This document shows positions 4,815 through 6,774 of a stretch of 6,774 nucleotides of DNA, in pieces. A program made the position numbers and the translations under genes. The notes under the pieces were generated by a model. That model saw nothing but the letters and a program-made list of their open reading frames with translations. It ran no database searches and was not told the DNA's origin. Within the stretch, counting starts at the first letter, position 1, and each line of letters starts with the position of its first letter. Source of the DNA: Bacteroidales bacterium. Its GTDB lineage: Bacteria > Bacteroidota > Bacteroidia > Bacteroidales > UBA1715. The DNA lies in the NCBI GenBank assembly GCA_031262005.1, contig JAISIO010000204.1, positions 1 to 6,774 of the forward strand, read 5' to 3'.

Positions 4815-6350
4815 ATGAGAACACCACAACAAGCATCCACAAGAGTGGTATTTAACACCGGTATTTTGTACGGCAAGATGTTGCTCACTATGGGCATCAC
4901 GCTGTATTCCACGCGGCTTGTGCTCAATGCACTCGGTGCTTCGGATTATGGTATTTTTAACCTCATTGCCGGCGTGATAGCCATGCTGTCGTTTCTCAAT
5001 GCCGCCATGACCGTATCTACGCAACGCTACCTGTCGTTTCATCAGGGTACGGGCGATTTTGCTATGCAAAAGAAAATTTTCACCAACAGTTGGGTGTTGC
5101 ACATTGGAATAGGCGTTGTAGTGGTTGCTTTGCTCTTTGCCATGATGCCGTTTTTGTTCGGTGGCTTTCTCAATATTCCTGCGGACAGAATAAGCACTGC
5201 AAAAGTACTCTACGCCTTTATGTCCGTTTCGGTATTTTTCACCATTATTTCCGTACCCTTTACCGCCTCGCTCAATGCGCACGAAAATATGCTGTGGATA
5301 GCAGTGGTAAACATTATAGAATCTATTATTAAACTTGCCATTGCTCTTTCGCTGGCGTGGTTTCTGCAACCAAATCGCCTTGTGGCTTACGGCGCATTTA
5401 TGGCAGGAATGACCATTATTTCTTTTACGCTCTATTCCATGTTTTGCCTAAGAAAATACAGCGAATGCAGTGTCAAGCACATCCGCATAGACAAACCCCT
5501 TATCAAAGAACTGACCGGATTTGCCGGTTGGAATTTGTTTGGAGCACTGTGTGGCGTAGGGCGCACGCAAGGGATAGCCGTTGTTCTTAATATCTTTTTC
5601 GGTACGGTGGTCAATGCGGCTTACGGCATAGCCAATCAGATCTCGGCGCAAGTACAAACGCTGTCATACACTATGCTTCGTGCGCTGAATCCGCAAATAA
5701 TGAAAAGCGAAGGAATGAATGATAGAAAACGGATGCTCCGACTTGCCATGATAGCCAGCAAGTTTGGTTTTTTCCTTGTAGCAATTGTTGCTATTCCGAT
5801 TATATTTGAAATGCCAGCCATACTCAAGCTGTGGTTAAAAAATGTACCGGAATATACGGTGATGTTTTGTTCGTTTACATTTGTGGCGGTGATGATAATG
5901 CAACTAACTATAGGTCTAATGCCTGCGGCACAATCTACGGGGAAAATTAAAGGGTATCAAACTATTGTTGGAGGAATATTGCTTTTAAATCTTCCAATTG
6001 CGTTTATTTTATTAAAAATAGGCTTACCTGTTATTTCGGTAGTCATTTCGTTGGTTACAATCGAATTTATAGCGACCATTGTGCGTTTATTTTATTTGAG
6101 GCATTTAGCAGGTTTGTCAATCAGAGATTTTTTTAAGAAAGTATTTTTACGAGAAACCATCCCCGTGTTGGCTATGGTTGCCACTTGTTGGCTCATAACA
6201 AATATGTTTTATTTCAATTATCGCTTTTTATTGACGGGATTTATATCTGTTTTAGTATTTTTGTGCGCTATATACTTTACCGGTTTGTGCCAAGACGAAA
6301 AACTTTTGGTAAATGAATTGATTGGTAAAGTGTTGAAAAAGAGAAAATGA
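4815..6350 (+). CDS. wzx: Wzx-type polysaccharide flippase (MATE/MOP superfamily)
   Basis: This 511-residue membrane protein has about 12-13 hydrophobic segments, among them residues 46-66, 92-116, 131-152, 159-184, 189-210, 316-334, 346-370, 380-427, 448-465 and 470-490. It ends with a basic cytoplasmic tail (GKVLKKRK). Family features of Bacteroidetes oligosaccharide flippases include TRLVLNALGASDYGIFNLI near the N-terminus, FTASLNAHENM, and FFGTVVNAAYGIANQISAQV in the middle. Such proteins move undecaprenyl-linked sugar repeat units across the inner membrane for capsule or O-antigen assembly; the sugar cannot be told from sequence. Length is typical and the reading frame is clean. With upxY upstream it supports a surface-polysaccharide locus. 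Base composition falls sharply in the last quarter, from near 48% G+C in sampled rows of the first two thirds to about 30-35% after 5940. The last bases overlap the next start (ATGA). Confidence 0.9.
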   Translation: MRTPQQASTRVVFNTGILYGKMLLTMGITLYSTRLVLNALGASDYGIFNLIAGVIAMLSFLNAAMTVSTQRYLSFHQGTGDFAMQKKIFTNSWVLHIGIGVVVVALLFAMMPFLFGGFLNIPADRISTAKVLYAFMSVSVFFTIISVPFTASLNAHENMLWIAVVNIIESIIKLAIALSLAWFLQPNRLVAYGAFMAGMTIISFTLYSMFCLRKYSECSVKHIRIDKPLIKELTGFAGWNLFGALCGVGRTQGIAVVLNIFFGTVVNAAYGIANQISAQVQTLSYTMLRALNPQIMKSEGMNDRKRMLRLAMIASKFGFFLVAIVAIPIIFEMPAILKLWLKNVPEYTVMFCSFTFVAVMIMQLTIGLMPAAQSTGKIKGYQTIVGGILLLNLPIAFILLKIGLPVISVVISLVTIEFIATIVRLFYLRHLAGLSIRDFFKKVFLRETIPVLAMVATCWLITNMFYFNYRFLLTGFISVLVFLCAIYFTGLCQDEKLLVNELIGKVLKKRK

Positions 6351-6774
6351 GTAGCAGGATGTATACATTGCCAAAACAAGAATCACAAACGGTTGAATTC
6401 AAGCTGTCTTTTAACGAAGATGTTATTGAATCGCTCGTTGCCTTTGCTAATGCAAAGGGTGGTAAAGTATATGTCGCCATGATATTGTTTTCAAAAGAAA
6501 ATTTGCTATACAATGTGCATATCGGGCGATTTAAAATGCCATCTATGATTATTGCCGACAAGATGATTAACGGCAATTTGTATGATGTGGCAGATGAAGC
6601 CATGCAAACCATTATCGGACATCTCAAATTTGCATTTGAAATAATAGGAAAAACCACACAACGGACAGAAATACCTGAATATCCGCTTGATGCCATTCGA
6701 GAAGCCTTGCTCAACGCACTTATTCACAGAGATTATCGTAGTTCTACCGATGTGCAAATAAAAATATTTGACAA
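6347..6774 (+). CDS. AlbA/HATPase_c_4 ATP-binding protein with internal deletion, partial (3' end off window)
   Basis: The frame from the ATG at 6347 stays open for 142 codons to the right edge. Residues 11-43 (QESQTVEFKLSFNEDVIESL, then VAFANAKGGKVYV) are the start of a Schlafen-type AlbA_2 domain. At residue 44 the sequence jumps to AMILFSKENLLYNVHIGRFK, which in full-length relatives lies well downstream. The rest of AlbA_2 and the linker, by my recollection of the family about 150 residues, is missing without loss of frame. From there it is family-like: DKMINGNLYDVADEAM (71-86), then the N-box AIREALLNALIHRDY (116-130) with E119 and N123. The product could still fold around the ATPase part but probably lacks AlbA function. 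The start overlaps the flippase stop by four bases (ATGA), implying coupling; an alternative start is the ATG at 6359 (MYTLPKQES), which matches relatives well. The C-terminal glycine loop and winged helix would be beyond the edge. Confidence 0.8.
   Translation, partial: MSSRMYTLPKQESQTVEFKLSFNEDVIESLVAFANAKGGKVYVAMILFSKENLLYNVHIGRFKMPSMIIADKMINGNLYDVADEAMQTIIGHLKFAFEIIGKTTQRTEIPEYPLDAIREALLNALIHRDYRSSTDVQIKIFD

Noticed and set aside
4761..5369. Long minus-strand open frame (202 codons) opposite the flippase
   Set aside because: It is rich in H, Y, R and Q with no recognisable family and lies opposite a clear membrane protein; it is a shadow frame.

Overview
This is an AT-rich stretch from a member of the Bacteroidota, most likely order Bacteroidales. 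The evidence is a UpxY-type NusG paralogue, a promoter with the TTG-N19-TAnnTTTG layout used by the Bacteroidetes primary sigma factor, start codons without clear Shine-Dalgarno sequences, and protein families (ORF6N, DUF1016/YhcG, AlbA/HATPase_c_4 proteins, a Bacteroidetes-type flippase) that commonly occur in that group. Genus cannot be fixed from the sequence alone.

Layout. Positions 1-614 (minus strand) hold most of a LutA/LldE-like CCG-domain Fe-S protein of lactate oxidation, cut by the left edge. A divergent intergenic region (615-868) carries a likely promoter on each strand and, on the plus strand, a leader of about 75 nt with two stacked hairpins. From 869 onward everything reads on the plus strand: upxY (antiterminator of surface-polysaccharide operons); a 5'-truncated and frameshifted remnant of an ATP-binding wHTH protein; a DUF1016/YhcG PDDEXK nuclease; a short ORF6N protein ending in a SHOCT-like helical tail; a DUF4062-HATPase_c_4-winged-helix protein; a Wzx-type flippase; and the 5' part of another AlbA/HATPase_c_4 gene, cut by the right edge and carrying an apparent in-frame internal deletion.

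Interpretation. upxY at the head and a flippase downstream mark the start of a capsule or O-antigen export locus. The unusual part is what lies between them: about 3.4 kb of nuclease, DNA-binding and NTPase-type genes in place of sugar genes. They are packed as one transcription unit with short gaps or ATGA overlaps, and no terminator or internal promoter was recognised. If that is right, these accessory genes would be transcribed under UpxY-controlled antitermination together with the polysaccharide genes. Three members of the HATPase_c_4 (COG2865-like) family in 5.4 kb, two of them rearranged, suggest repeated insertion and decay at this site. I see no transposase, integrase, tRNA, rRNA or CRISPR array. 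The idea that the cassette has a defence-like or mobile role is inference, not shown by the sequence.
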